DNA of 64,000 bases from Epiperipatus broadwayi (Eukaryota; Onychophora; Udeonychophora; Euonychophora; Peripatidae), in assembly GCA_028023455.1 (NCBI GenBank), contig JAQFVV010000056.1, positions 746,001 through 810,000 of the forward strand, in the 5' to 3' direction. A program made the translations under genes and the position numbers. Positions 38,725 through 49,828 of this stretch are shown here, in pieces. Within the stretch, counting starts at the first letter, position 1, and each line of letters begins with the position of its first letter. A model generated the notes under the pieces. It saw only the letters and a program-made list of their open reading frames with translations, was not told the DNA's origin and made no database searches.

Positions 38725-39360
38725 TTACAGCTTGAATTAGAGCTATGAAAAGAATATTAAATTTTTTATTAAACATGACAAAATATAAGTGAAATCAGAG
38801 ACATGTTATATCATGTTTATGGGTATAATCCCATGAAGAAAATGACAGGGTATAAATGTAATACTCATTATTCTGAGGAAATCAAAAGTTTCACTGATAA
38901 AGAGAGGTCAGGGTAATTAGTGATAAGTAAAACTGATGAAATATTTCATAAATTGATCAAATTGTGTGTTAAAAGTATCAAATGATTGTAAAAAGCATTA
39001 TGGATCAAGTTAATATTGATAAAGAAACAAGATGGTTAATTGAAAATCATGGCTTGAGAAAGGTGGGTGCAAAAGTGGCTTGAAGGAGTTCATTATAAAT
39101 AATTTGCCAGCTTGCACAGCACTATCAGTGATGGAATTTTTAACCAATAAACGAATAAACTATTGGAATACTTCCTATTTCTTCAATGATAAAGAAATAT
39201 TAAAAGAAAGGTATCCAGGACATCAAAGGGAATATAACATTTTAGATGGTCATTCCAGAAAAAAGAGTTCCAAAATTGCTTTGGAAGTGGATTAGGTGCT
39301 GGCATTGGTACATAACTTTCCAAGGGGATTACTTTGAAAGTGATTATAGTGATATTTAGC
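38725..39360 (+). pseudogene. Internally deleted mariner transposase
   Basis: N-terminal part: EIRDMLYHVYGYNPM (about 38796-38840), then a region matching the mariner YKRFKEGRESVEDDPRSGRP segment, then ERSG and VISKTDE (about 38905-38945), then MDQVNIDKETRWLIENHGLRKVGAKVA (38999-39080). This is the helix-turn-helix DNA-binding half that normally ends in an LGMRKVCAKMVP-like box. The next recognisable block is LPACTALSVMEFLTNKRINYW (from 39107), the NAPAHTALSV region around the second catalytic Asp. So roughly 130-150 codons, with the first catalytic Asp, are gone. The C-terminal end (WIRCWHWYITFQGDYFES, to a TAG at about 39358-39360) matches the usual RW..CI...GDYFEGD tail. Several shifts. 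No inverted-repeat ends were identified. Confidence 0.75.
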
Positions 39361-41535
39361 AATGAAGTATGTAGCATTTTTTCTAGGATGATTTTTAAAT
39401 TTAATTATTGGAGCTCATGTAATAATTTACATTTAAACACATTTATTTCAGATATGTATATTTTTTTTTATTAGTTTTTTTATATGAATTTATTTACTGA
39501 TAAAACAAATTGCAGTTTTTATTTGTTTATTTGTTGTGTTGAACATTTGTTATGGAAACTATTTAACTTTCTTAATGTTTTCATTTTAACTTTGCTTCTT
39601 TCTTTTATAATTGCTATTGGCCTTTGGTATCAAATTGAGTGTAACATAATAGATTTGATTTAAATGGATTTTTTGCTGTAGTTGCATAAATTTTTTAATA
39701 CAATTTAATCTTTTGATTTTATTTATAGTGTAAACATTTTTAAAAGGTTCATTTAATGGATATTTAAAATTGTTACAGTTAGATGTATTGACACATGCAA
39801 TTATTTTTCTTCCTTTATTATTAATTATTATTCTGTTTTAATGTATATATGATTAAATTGTTAAATGTAAACAACTGTGTATAAATGTAATATATACAAC
39901 ATATCTAAAGAAATGTTTGACTTTTCTTTGGGAACATTATAGCAACCATGTATTTTATTCAAACACTTCCACTTCTTCTTAACCATTATCATCAGTTTAA
40001 ATGAGTTGTCTATATTTAAATCAGTTGTTTTCTGCTGATAAATAAATATATAAACAGTAGTCTGCTTACATAATGATCAAACTCTATTAAATTTGTCCTA
40101 TGTATGTGTTTCCAAGGAATGCCACAATATTTAAAGCAGAAGGTTTTACTTTTAAGGATGTCTGCATTCTGCAAACTTTAACCTCTTTAGGCATTCTTTC
40201 TTGTTTAGGTAATAGTATTTCTCTATGACATTCTGACAGTTACCTTTGCTCTTGGGATCAGTAGGAGAATAGCTATTTTTGCATCATCATGTTTTTCTGC
40301 TACTTTAGTTGCTGGGAATGAAAATCTCCATATCTGATTTTAGTTTTACTTTTGGTCAAGCATTTCCTGTTCTCATTCTGAGTTTTTTAATTCTCTGGGA
40401 TTGAACTTGAGATTTCACCTGTAATTTAAACTAATTTTCAAGATCTCATTGTATATATTTTATTTTGCTTACAAAATTTTCACTATCAAACAAGATAATG
40501 ATCATAACTCTTTAAAAGGGACTACAAGATCTAATTCTTAGAACTTTCAATAATGGTTATAGGTTGTTGTTTTTTATAACAAACTCTGGAGCTTAAAGTC
40601 CATGAATTATGTTGATTTCTATCACTTCTGGTATTCAAATTTCTTATAAATATATCAAATTCTGTTTTAAAGTATTGAAATTGCTTTATAATTTTTAGAG
40701 TATTAAATTATGTTAACATAGTGTTGGCAATTTCATATGTCATGGTTTTCCTTGTTAATGTTACATTAAAAATTATCTTCTATTTTTAAAAATAAAATAT
40801 ATACTTATAAAACAACAGTATAATAATGTACGCTTTTGATTTTTAATAATTATTGCACAATTATTATGTAAAAATAATCATGAATTTTAATAAACATTAC
40901 CCCCAAAAAATAAATTTTTAGTTATTTCAACATTTTTCTCAAAATAATCTTACAAATGATCTCAAAGCAGATCACAATGAATGACACCAATACTTTGACT
41001 TCACTTCTTTTTAATTATACTGGCCTTTATAGATTTTTTTTTAATTAAAAAGTTAACATAACAAAAGTACATGAGTTTACTAATTCAGTAAAAAAAAAAA
41101 AAGCAAATTATCTCAATAGATGGCAGTACAAATGGAATTTAAAATTAATATGATTACAGTGATATATTTTCTCTGAAGTAAACAAGCCATGCAAATGAAT
41201 GGAACAGATAGTCATTGATTTAAAAAGTAAAAATAATTATTTTTCAGCTTTCACAATAATCATGGTATTATGTGACCAAAAAATCAAATTCTGAAATGTT
41301 TATGCTTAAGTTCATTACTTCTAAACATGAGCACCCACTTTTTTATTTTTGGTCTCATAAAAGTATCTTTAAATTTTTCCAAATATTTTTTTTCATTCTA
41401 TTAATTATATTTAAATTAATTTTAATCTGTAATGGCTACAGTATAAATTTGTGTAATGTGATGATTACAATTGTATCTTAATATTTCTAAGAAAGATATT
41501 ATTTTGTGATATAATTAAACATCAAATTTGATTTT
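39361..41535. other. AT-rich DNA with a possible zinc-finger relic
   Basis: Mostly structureless. About 40180-40080 read on the minus strand gives KTFCFKYCGIPWKHIHRTNL, a Cys-x-x-Cys..His arrangement a little like BED or CGGBP1-type fingers of hAT elements. It is broken on both sides and the match is weak. Confidence 0.45.
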
Positions 41536-42068
41536 TTTATTATAAGCACTATTAGCAATAAGTATTATAATATTTGTATAAAAAATATATAACTAGATTA
41601 CAAAAAATGGAGAAATATAATTACTTTCATTTATACTGGAATGAATTAATTGCTTTCTTTTAGTAAAATTATGAACCGTTATTATATTGAAATAATATCT
41701 GGTAAAATGAAAATATATATCGAAAAGGTAGTTTTTTTAATATGTAGCTTTATTATTGCTTAGCATGCTTTCAATATATTTTCTGTGTGTTTTTTTTTTC
41801 AATTTATCAAATATTACGTTGGCTCAGAAAAGAAAATTAGTAATAATTGAATTATAATGAAATAAATATTATTTGAGTTATAAGCATTATTAACAAAAAT
41901 ATTAATATATGTATGAAAAAGTAAAAAAAAAATAATCATAGATTATCAAAAATGGAAAAATAAAATTACTTTCATTTAATTGATTATTTTCTTTTAGTAA
42001 AATAATGAAATAAATTTCAATTTATTTATTATGAGCATTATTTTCCAAAAATATTATAATATTTCAGT
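41536..42068. repeat. Three diverged tandem copies of an AT-rich unit
   Basis: Copy one (41536-41680) and copy two (41868-42012) both read ATTATAAGCA/GTTATAAGCATTATTA, AATATT, a GATTA(C/T)..AAAAATGGA stretch, ATTACTTTCATTTA, and CTTTTAGTAAAAT. Copy three (42024-42068) keeps only the first third (ATTATGAGCATTATT..AATATTATAATATTT). Spacings are about 332 and 156 bases, so this is not a simple array. Confidence 0.6.
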
Positions 42069-42839
42069 TTATCTACAGTTTTTTATTTATAAATGAGCTA
42101 TTGCCTTAGGAATACATTTCCTCATTTGGGTTAAATAATAATCAGACTGTAAGAATTATTTTGGCTCTATATCCAATACTTCACCAGTATTTATATTTCC
42201 AGAAAGTAAATTGTGACTCATCTAAGATTCACTCATATCACACATCTTTGTAAGATATAAGCACAGTGAATAACTTTATAATAATAGCAATTGAAGATGA
42301 TGGTATAACATTTGGTTTTTAATGCTACCTTCCTTTGTGGCACTGGTAAACTTAATATTAGTTTTTGATTCGTCCATCAGTTTTATTGTTTTCTTTAGTA
42401 AGTTGCTTTAAAATATCAGGTTGATTCATAATGAACAATTGGTAACTTACTTAACTCAACTGACAAATAATTTCATCTAGCAATTGAACTTATAACTCTA
42501 GTGTTAGAGTGACATCAAAATCAACACTACATGTCTTTTTAATCAATCATTTTTTAATTTAAGTATTTGTTAATGACTGATTTAATGCAAAACATTGGGT
42601 ACAAAAAAAATATTTAACTTTGAAATTACTTTTTTTTCCTTTCAATTTTAGATTTACAATATGAGATTGAAGCTTGAGTTATGAAGCTACCAGTTTTTAC
42701 ATAAATTAATTATTAAAATAAATGAAATTAAATTTTGAATGTTACAATGAAAAATTTCTCTCATAGGGCAATTTTCACTTAAATATTCATTTCAGCAATA
42801 TTGTAACAGTCAGATTTGTACACTCATGCAACAAAATTC
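42069..42839. other. AT-rich DNA, nothing recognised
   Basis: No open frame or repeat of note. Confidence 0.65.
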
Positions 42840-43020
42840 AGAGCCCAAGCAAAATATACCAAAGCTGACCGGAGTGAGGTGGTTGAGACCTCTAATCCGA
42901 CCAAACTCCAACTCATCTGCCAGTACTCCAAATTTAACACCTTATGAGTGACATTCCTGGGGCTACACTCAGTTCTCATTTAACCGCGAGCCGACATAGA
43001 ACAGGTAGAAACATGAGACA
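42840..43020. repeat. SINE-like GC-richer relic
   Basis: Sharp-edged GC-richer patch that ends with CAGGTAGAAACATGAGAC, a word shared with 17024-17040 (TAGGTAGAAACATGAAG). This suggests two copies of a short interspersed repeat. A Pol III promoter is not clear. Confidence 0.3.
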
Positions 43021-44389
43021 TAAGGTCTTTACTAACCTAACTAAATAAGTGATATATAACACTTAACACTCTATTAATCTTAACTACCAGACATACACAT
43101 ATAGCATATAAACTCATTAAGAAATTGGAGTAATGAACTGTGACATTTAATAATATACTGGATTGGATAAAATACTATGGATTGGATAAGATACTATGGT
43201 TTGGCTTGATCTAGAGTCTGAGCAAGAAAGATATAGAACAGTTTATATCTAAAAAGATTTATTAAAACAATAACAAATGATCTAACATAAAATATCATAA
43301 TGGCAGGGATTGTATAATCTTCACAAGGTATTCAATACAGACAAGCATGTTACAATAGTTGGGACTGTTATCAAGTACATCTGTTCCCTTTTAAACGTAT
43401 TACAATACATGTGTGTGTGAGTTATAGAGGTCATGCCTAATTATTTAATATGCTCATCTTATGAATTTGACTTGCTTAAGTTAGAAGTTGATACTTTAGT
43501 AGAGATGATGATGAGTACAGCCAGTTTTAATGGCTGTTATATATACTAATTAAATGGGCAACTAAGTAAACTCAGTATGATGCAGATTCAACCTGATAAC
43601 CCAAATTCAAACTCCAGTCTAAAGCTGAATGATTAATTACTATGGGAAAAAGAATTGGTTACCATTAGGTCCACATATATGTGCTATGGTGCTATATAAA
43701 ATATTAAAGAAATAAACTTGCAGTGCGAGTGAGTGATTCTTCAAGAGCTTCAGCATCAAATGCTCGGTTTGCTCTGGGACTGACGGTTTGCTGCTATTGA
43801 TATATGAATGTAAAGTTCAGGAAGTCGGATTGGCTTTAGGAAAAATCTGGGTCCGCATGCTCCAGTTCTAATGAAGATAGCCATAACCCGAACTAAATAA
43901 AGGGGCAGTTTGTTACCGTGAACCCTTGTCAGAGGCAGCAAAACGTAACACATATAAGTGTACTATATAAAAACACACCCGCAATGCATGTATATATATA
44001 AAGCAATAAGTATGCATATAATTAATTGCGCCTAAAACAGATAGCTTTTATCTGTCAAGCTAATTCAAAACAGTTCTTAAAATTAGCATTATAAGTATGC
44101 TAATAAAATGGGCTTAAACTACATAAAAATAATCTAGTTAAGATCCTGAATCTGCATATAAATATTCTTAATTAAGGAGGGAAAGTATATTCGATGGGAC
44201 TTAATACAAACATTAGCAAATATACTTTATCATCTCTAGACAATATATATATCCCCTTCCAACTAATAGATATCAAAGGTTATAATATAAGATCGGTTAA
44301 GCAAACCTTAAAAAAATACGATTTTACAATATATATATAACTATGATAATAACGAGTGGTGAGCACATTCGTTTATTACCAATATTATA
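43021..44389. other. AT-rich DNA with a small 19-bp duplication
   Basis: GGATTGGATAAAATACTAT is followed at once by GGATTGGATAAGATACTAT near 43160-43198. About 43730-43960 is GC-richer with a minus-strand open frame of 65 codons that I do not recognise. No other structure. Confidence 0.55.
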
Positions 44390-44499
44390 ATTTCGAAACA
44401 ATGATTTAATAAAATAAACAATGCTTTTAAAATGTCTAAGTGAAGATTACAATTATCTCCTTTATAAATTACTTACTTAGTTTCATTGTTTCGAAATCT
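44390..44499. repeat. Short inverted repeat, 15-16-bp arms
   Basis: ATTTCGAAACAATGA near the left end and TCATTGTTTCGAAAT near the right end are perfect complements, about 75 bases apart. Could be the ends of a tiny MITE. Confidence 0.45.
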
Positions 44500-44850
44500 G
44501 AGCATATTATCACATATTAAACATAACAAAATGCATTTAAACAAAATATTAAAATTACTGAAATTAGGCAAGACCGTTAGTTTGTAGGAATTGAAGAGAA
44601 TAAATTTCGGACATTTAATGAGTATAAAAAAAATATGAAATCTTTTAATTTATAAAAGATTTCAGCAGTTTATAAAATTAAAGTAAGTGATTTTTTTTTC
44701 TTTTACATTATATATAAAGTTACACAGATTGATAGTTTCTTTTTATAAGAGGGTAAAAATTAAAGAGTTTTTATAATTTAGATAGAACGTTCTTTTTAAA
44801 GTGTTATAAGAATTTATAGATTAAAGTTCATACTGCAGTTTTTAAAATTA
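44500..44850. other. AT-rich DNA, nothing recognised
   Basis: Contains an imperfect local inverted pair around 44641-44665 (TTTTAATTTATAAAAGATTT type). Otherwise empty. Confidence 0.6.
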
Positions 44851-45058
44851 TTACCATCTCTCTGCCTCCTTGGTTGGACTTGAAGCATATATCAATGATA
44901 GTGGCTGGAATAGGGCGTCTGACAGCATCATAATCTTCAGTGGCCTTTCAGATAGGTTAAATTTCTTCATATTCTCCATGCAGGTTGCTGGAAAGTATTC
45001 AAAGGTATGTTTAGAGGAACTGAGAGTAGCCATCTGGCTAAAGAGCCAGTAAATATAT
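44851..45058. other. GC-richer patch open on both strands; possible exon of unknown orientation
   Basis: On the minus strand a 60-codon frame (45033-44851, starting MATLSSSKHTFEYF) is bracketed by a CTCTTTAG acceptor-like site and a GATG/GTAATA donor-like site. On the plus strand an overlapping frame (44867-45052) is followed inside by AAAG/GTATGT, a good donor. Both cannot be coding. Base composition stands out against the flanks, so the patch is either an exon or a decayed repeat. No domain recognised. Confidence 0.2.
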
Positions 45059-45399
45059 TATTTTACTCGATCATTTTGGATTCTGGTCTCCACAATAATT
45101 TACAGGAAAGCAAGCTAAAGAATAAAAAAAAAAATTAACCCAAAAAAAATCTGCAATATTTATATTCCCTAGATCAAAAGCCAGCGACTATCTATTTTAA
45201 AACACAATTCAAACTTCCTCTAAGTTTTACAGCAGTCGGCCTCTTTTGATTCTGATCTTTTTTTATCTTGTTGCCCAAACTTTTACTGACCTGATCTGGG
45301 AAAAGAAATTCATTACAATCGTAATGAATTTGTAATGAGCTCTAGAACAATGTCAATAACCTAGGGACCATCTGATCCCACCTGCAAATTATTCTAAAT
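45059..45399. other. AT-rich DNA, nothing recognised
   Basis: A short CATTACAATCGTAATGAATTTGTAATGA self-complementary patch lies near 45312-45340. Nothing else noted. Confidence 0.55.
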
Positions 45400-45511
45400 C
45401 GTTTTATTACCAATCTGTGAATTTCGCATGTAATTGATAATTCCATTATTCCAAACGTTTTATTACCAATCTGTGAATTTCGCATGTGATTTATAATTCA
45501 TTTAAACCAAA
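45400..45511. repeat. Tandem duplication, 56-bp unit
   Basis: Copies start at 45400 and 45456. Both begin CGTTTTATTACCAATCTG and continue TGAATTTCGCATGT with almost no difference, then diverge slightly. High identity indicates a recent duplication. Confidence 0.8.
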
Positions 45512-45644
45512 CTTGTTAAAGAATATTTAGCTACATTTTCTAAACAAAATAACCCTTATACAATATATTATTTATATAAATGCTGCAATATATCTATACA
45601 AAAATTAATATCACTATCATTTATAGGTGCTTGTATGTGTGACA

Positions 45645-45800
45645 ATAAACATACAACTGTTTGAATGCATATAAAACTGTGATTACATATATAACTGTGT
45701 AAATGAATATATCGCTGTGTGGATATATATACAACTGTGTAAACATATATATACAGCTGTGTAAAGGCATATACCACTGTGTGGATACATATACAATTGC
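45645..45800. repeat. Degenerate minisatellite, units of about 17-25 bp
   Basis: At least seven units built on ACTGTGTAAACATATAT-like sequence (variants ACTGTGATTACATATAT, GCTGTGTGGATATATAT, GCTGTGTAAAGGCATAT). Unit length varies, so the reading frame across it is only apparently periodic; the minus-strand open frame is a by-product of the repeat. Confidence 0.8.
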
Positions 45801-46567
45801 ACTAAAGAATGTTTAAAACCGGCATAGATGTGTCTATGGAGACATAAAGGTGAAACAGATAGGAGGACAGGAATATCTGTTTCAATATATTGTTGTCATA
45901 AATAAATGAGATTTTTTATTCACTTGCAGAAAAATTACTCCGTTTAAATTTAGTGTGGCTTTATTCCACAATAAATTTTAAACTCTACTGTTATTATTCT
46001 ATCAGATTTTAATCATCTTCACTCAGCTTATTTGTTGAGGTAAATTTGATTTAAACCATCAAATCTGTGCACACTATTCCTAGATTTATGAATTAGCTGG
46101 TTTAGTAGTTTGATAACTTTTTATACTTTACATATATGAAGTGCTTATCATAGAAGCTAATAATAAAAGTTTAAATATCATAGAAATAGAAATATTGTAG
46201 TTTTCATTTTATATTATTACCTTTCATAACTTGACAATTAGCAATTCCTCCCTCTTTCCCTACATTTGCTATACTTTAGTCAACATAGTTAATTATCTTT
46301 CATTTCATTCTTAAATTGATGAATGTGTTTTTTAAAATATGATAGTACTATTTCAAGAGTAAAAGCAAGACTTTTATTAGCTATTTATATTCAGTCATTT
46401 ATTATATATATATTAAGATGTTGTTACTTCTTTCTCCATGCTATTTTCTTATTTGGCTAAATTATTTTATTATCTACATATTTTAATAATAGCAATGATG
46501 ATACTGTTATATAATACACACACATATATATGTAAATAACATTTTGCTTTCCCATTTTTTGCTATTG
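45801..46567. other. AT-rich DNA, nothing recognised
   Basis: No coding frame or repeat unit seen. Confidence 0.65.
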
Positions 46568-46695
46568 GTGGGGCTTTAACATTATTTGAAATCGGTGATT
46601 GTAGCGTCTCTACGACCGTCTTTCTACCATTTATCACCCAGTAGATGACTTGTGTGATCAAGTCAAAATGTCAGTGTTGAAATGGTAAATCTGAT
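46568..46695 (+). repeat. Solo relic of the terminal repeat of the 59-60 kb Penelope-like family
   Basis: Aligns with the terminal repeats at 60470-60635 and, reversed, 59037-59215: GGTGATTGTAGCGTCTCTAC, CCGTCTTTCTACC, a CAGTAGATGACTTG segment and CAAGTCAAAATGTCAG. The stem here is GACTTG/CAAGTC (46647-46652 with 46659-46664). No coding part is attached. This family has therefore left at least two insertions in the window. Confidence 0.7.
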
Positions 46696-46971
46696 TCAGA
46701 TTTGCCGTTTCACAGTCTGACCCACCTAATTATTTATTTTACTAACATGTGTTTTTTTCATTATTCTAAAAAAATATTTTAACATTTTTTAACCATCCTG
46801 AATAAATCCTAAAATTTATTTTGGATCATATAATTATACTAACACACTGTTATTCTATTTTTATTATTAAAAAAAAAAAATTCCAATAATTAACTTTGAA
46901 TTTTTTTATATAGTTTAGATATATATGTTTAAAATGTTTTATTTTTTCAGTATAAGAATCCAAGATGGCCT
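46696..46971. other. AT-rich DNA, nothing recognised
   Basis: Short AT-rich spacer. A small imperfect hairpin (AAATCTGATTCAGATTT) lies at about 46687-46703. Confidence 0.6.
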
Positions 46972-47170
46972 TTTTGAAAAGATTTGTACCTCGATAAGAA
47001 GTTTAAAATAAATGTTTAAATTAAAAGCATTGATAAATTACCAAAATCCATTCACTGTGGAATCTCTATTCATTAATTAGTAGAGATTCTACATTGTTAT
47101 CTAAAATAAAAACTAATATAAAATTATATTGAAATATAGTGATCCTTATCGAGGTACAAACTTTCTAAAA
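46972..47170. mobile_element. Small MITE, about 199 bp, with about 26-bp terminal inverted repeats
   Basis: The left end (46972-46998) holds TTTGTACCTCGATAAG and the right end (47145-47170) its perfect complement CTTATCGAGGTACAAA. A few outer bases also pair. A second inner hairpin (GAATCTCTA..TAGAGATTC, 47060-47090) sits near the centre. No coding capacity. Confidence 0.65.
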
Positions 47171-47210
47171 TTAGAATAAAAGAATAATTTCTATTGTTTC
47201 TAAAAGAAGA

Positions 47211-47483
47211 TCACCTGAGGCAGCAGGAAGTAATAAATAGTGGCCCTTTTTTAGACAAGACCAGAGACCAGACAGAGAACAGACAGAGTTGTAGAAAGCA
47301 CGCTATGATGATCGAGGAGTAGAAAAAGGGTAAATCACTGCCCTTTCCTTCCTGAGACCTGAAATCTTCCATTATGTTGCTGCCAGAACCTGCCTTCAAA
47401 TGCCACCAGCCATCAACGTTCGCCCGTGAACTCATACCGGGGAACTCCAGGTAAAATGCCGAAGAGCTTAAATCCTGTTGTCA
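47211..47483 (-). other. Possible coding exon with a hydrophobic segment (unknown protein)
   Basis: Minus-strand open frame of about 90 codons (74 from the ATG at 47435), clearly GC-richer than its surroundings. After MSSRANVDGWWHLKAGSGSN it contains a likely membrane segment (YSSIIIACFLQLCLFSVW). The frame ends beside CCTCAG/GTGATC, a good splice donor. A CpG-rich block lies about 300-1200 bases upstream on this strand, as a promoter would. The donor phase agrees with the CTCTTTAG acceptor-like site of the minus frame at 45.03 kb, a one-in-three chance agreement. No domain recognised; a repeat-derived open frame remains possible. Confidence 0.25.
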
Positions 47484-47749
47484 AGATTTTAAAAATTATC
47501 ATTAGAATCTAAATGTAGTTTCGTAAAGCTTAAAAAATGTCAAAAGTTAATGTTTATTAAGAATCTTTTTTAACTGACTTTTTTAACCTTTTCTTTTAAA
47601 TTATTTATAATGTTTTTTTTTCTTTTTAATAACTCAAGCTCACAATAATTTTTAATATTTTTAATTGTTGACTATGAATTTATTTATTTGTTTTATATTA
47701 ATTTTTGGCATGAGATTATTTCACGCTTTGATTTTTTTTTGTATTTCGA
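47484..47749. other. AT-rich spacer
   Basis: T-rich sequence between the possible exon and the CpG-rich block. No structure noted. Confidence 0.6.
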
Positions 47750-48700
47750 CAAGCTTCACTCGCGGGGGCTCAGAGTAATTTGCTAAGAGAGCGAATTATG
47801 TTTTATTAGAGGGAGTTCTGGAAAGAACGATTTAATTTTAAAATGAAATAATTTTGATCTATTTTTATTTCGCAAGTGAAGTTATGTCGAGTATATATAT
47901 ATATTTCAAAATAAACATGCCGTAATTTCTTTAAACAGTTTTATTATAGATTTCCCAGAATGGGATTCTATTATTTTATATTTCTGCAATTCAAAACAGA
48001 ATAAAATATGCTATAGATTTTGACCTAGTAACAGCGCCGCTGGATAGTGTCAGTTAATTATCTTGCCTTTTTTTTTAAGTTAGGAAAGAGGGAAGGGGGG
48101 ATTTTTTCGAGAATTAAATTCCCTTATTTCTATATGTATGTTTTTCTTGTAGGTTAAATATTTATATAAAATAGTTGGTTACGCAGGTTGGTCTCTATGC
48201 AGTATTAGATCATTTTAAGGCTATTTAATTATAATTCGTTCCTACTTAATAATTATAATATCTCGGGTTAATAAAGAATGCTTGGAGTCTCATGAACAGA
48301 CCTAAAATGGTCAGTGATTTGGTGATTTGGAGTTAGCTTCCGTTTTTCGCATAAGCCTGTGAATCAGACAGCGTGGGTGAGATAGAGTTGGTTTGTCAGC
48401 AGAATTCGTAGAGGCGAATATGAGGGCTCTCCGTAAATCCTATCTCCTATCGATATATGGACATGACATGTGGACGTATCGATTTCCCTTTCTATTCTTC
48501 ATTGAAAAAGGCATACGAGTGTCCGTAATCCGGCTCGTATTTTCTTACTTACGTTTCTTCTCTCCTGTGCATTCGTATATTTATTAACCCGACATTATTT
48601 TGTTTTTATTTTGCCTATCTAATACGTAAGCCATAGGGAAATGATTCTACTGAAAGGATCTTCGACCTAAGTAATCGACTCTTTTATTTGTTTTCGTAAT
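47750..48700. promoter_or_regulatory. CpG-rich block in a CpG-poor region (possible promoter or unmethylated segment)
   Basis: By hand count about 40 CpG in 950 bases, several times denser than in most of the window and at least as many as its modest G+C predicts. CpG occurs throughout, including CGCGGGGG near 47761, GCGCCGC near 48034 and a dense part at 48330-48600. A 64-codon plus-strand frame (48393-48587) is present but unrecognised. It could mark a promoter, a young insertion or a segment escaping methylation. No core promoter element can be asserted. Confidence 0.3.
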
Positions 48701-49560
48701 TAGTCAAAATCGTTTGATTTTGGCTAATTCACTTTGTATTTTATTATAGGTATGATTTTAGTTGTAAGTCCAACTAAAGTGACTTGTTTGCTTTGATAAT
48801 TAACTGATATATTTTTTTATTATAACCGCTTACAGTTTTAAAGTTATTTATAAGCTATGCCAGCAAGGTCCACTAATGTCATAAAACATTAGTTATTGAA
48901 AATCTAAATTATTATTTTTACAAAGAGAAATAAAATCATTTTTTTTCTTTTATGTGTTAGTGGAGTAAGACGTCAAATTAGTCTTACTATTATCGTCTAT
49001 TTAATTCATATCTTTTTCAATAAAAATGTTTTTTTAATCTTATATAAAGAATTCATTAAAATAGTCATTCTTATATATGTGCGTTAGGCAGATGTTTAAA
49101 CCTACCGCTATATTACAAGCTTGTAATAAATGTGCACGGGGAATTTTGAAATCCGTGGTCATTTAATTATGAAATAATTTTTGCTATTTTAAAAAAAGGA
49201 GAATAAATGTAAACAAAAGTAAAGATGTATAAACTTCACAAAATAAATTGTACAAACTCAATAATGTCAATGTTAACCGCTAACATAAATAAAGTCGTCA
49301 TGAACTCCTATAATGATAAAGATAATTTAAAGATTGTATTTTTTTTGTTTTTAGAGCTTGAGTTAAACTAATGTAAAATAACTAATGTAAAATGGCTAAT
49401 GATTTTAAATATATATATAACTAAAACAAACTTCCAGTGTTCTCGAATCATTTTATTTACTTTTATTTTAAATAAATTTTGATTTTTAAATATACCTATC
49501 AACCAATCACCCAAGTTCTCACTAAAATATATAATTAAATTGAATCTCATGCTTTAAGAC
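48701..49560. other. AT-rich DNA, nothing recognised
   Basis: CpG density falls back gradually. No coding frame or repeat seen. Confidence 0.6.
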
Positions 49561-49828
49561 CCAGCTGCTGGGACGGTGAAAGTAAAGGAATTCGATCGTA
49601 TCGTCGAGAAAGGCTATTGATTAGATCTTTGACCTGGGGATATAGGTCAATAGGGCAGAATTCACGATGTACCTGATTTATATATCTTGTACATGGTCGG
49701 ACTCGAGGTACTTTACCTGTATTCAGGGGTTTGTTGGATCGATGTGTGTTTTTCGACCGGTACATCGTATTAATATTAAAAAAATTTTAACACGGATGAA
49801 TCCGCAAAATATGTATTTTATATACATA
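49561..49828 (+). repeat. Diverged Penelope-type terminal repeat
   Basis: The last part (49770-49825) matches the outer end of the terminal repeats at 59-60 kb: ATTAATATT, TTTTAACACGGATGAATCCG and CAAAATATGTATTTTATAT. The upstream part (49561-49769) is GC-rich with a GATGTG..CGACCGGTACATC stem-like arrangement, and does not align well with that family. It is probably a related subfamily, or a shared 3' tip on another element. Confidence 0.5.

Noticed and set aside
40080-40180. BED or CGGBP1-like zinc finger remnant on the minus strand
   Set aside because: Only the two Cys and one His positions fit; flanking sequence does not continue as a transposase.
48393-48587. 64-codon plus-strand frame in the CpG-rich block
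   Set aside because: No recognisable domain, no splice or start context, and length expected by chance where stop codons are rarer in GC-richer DNA.
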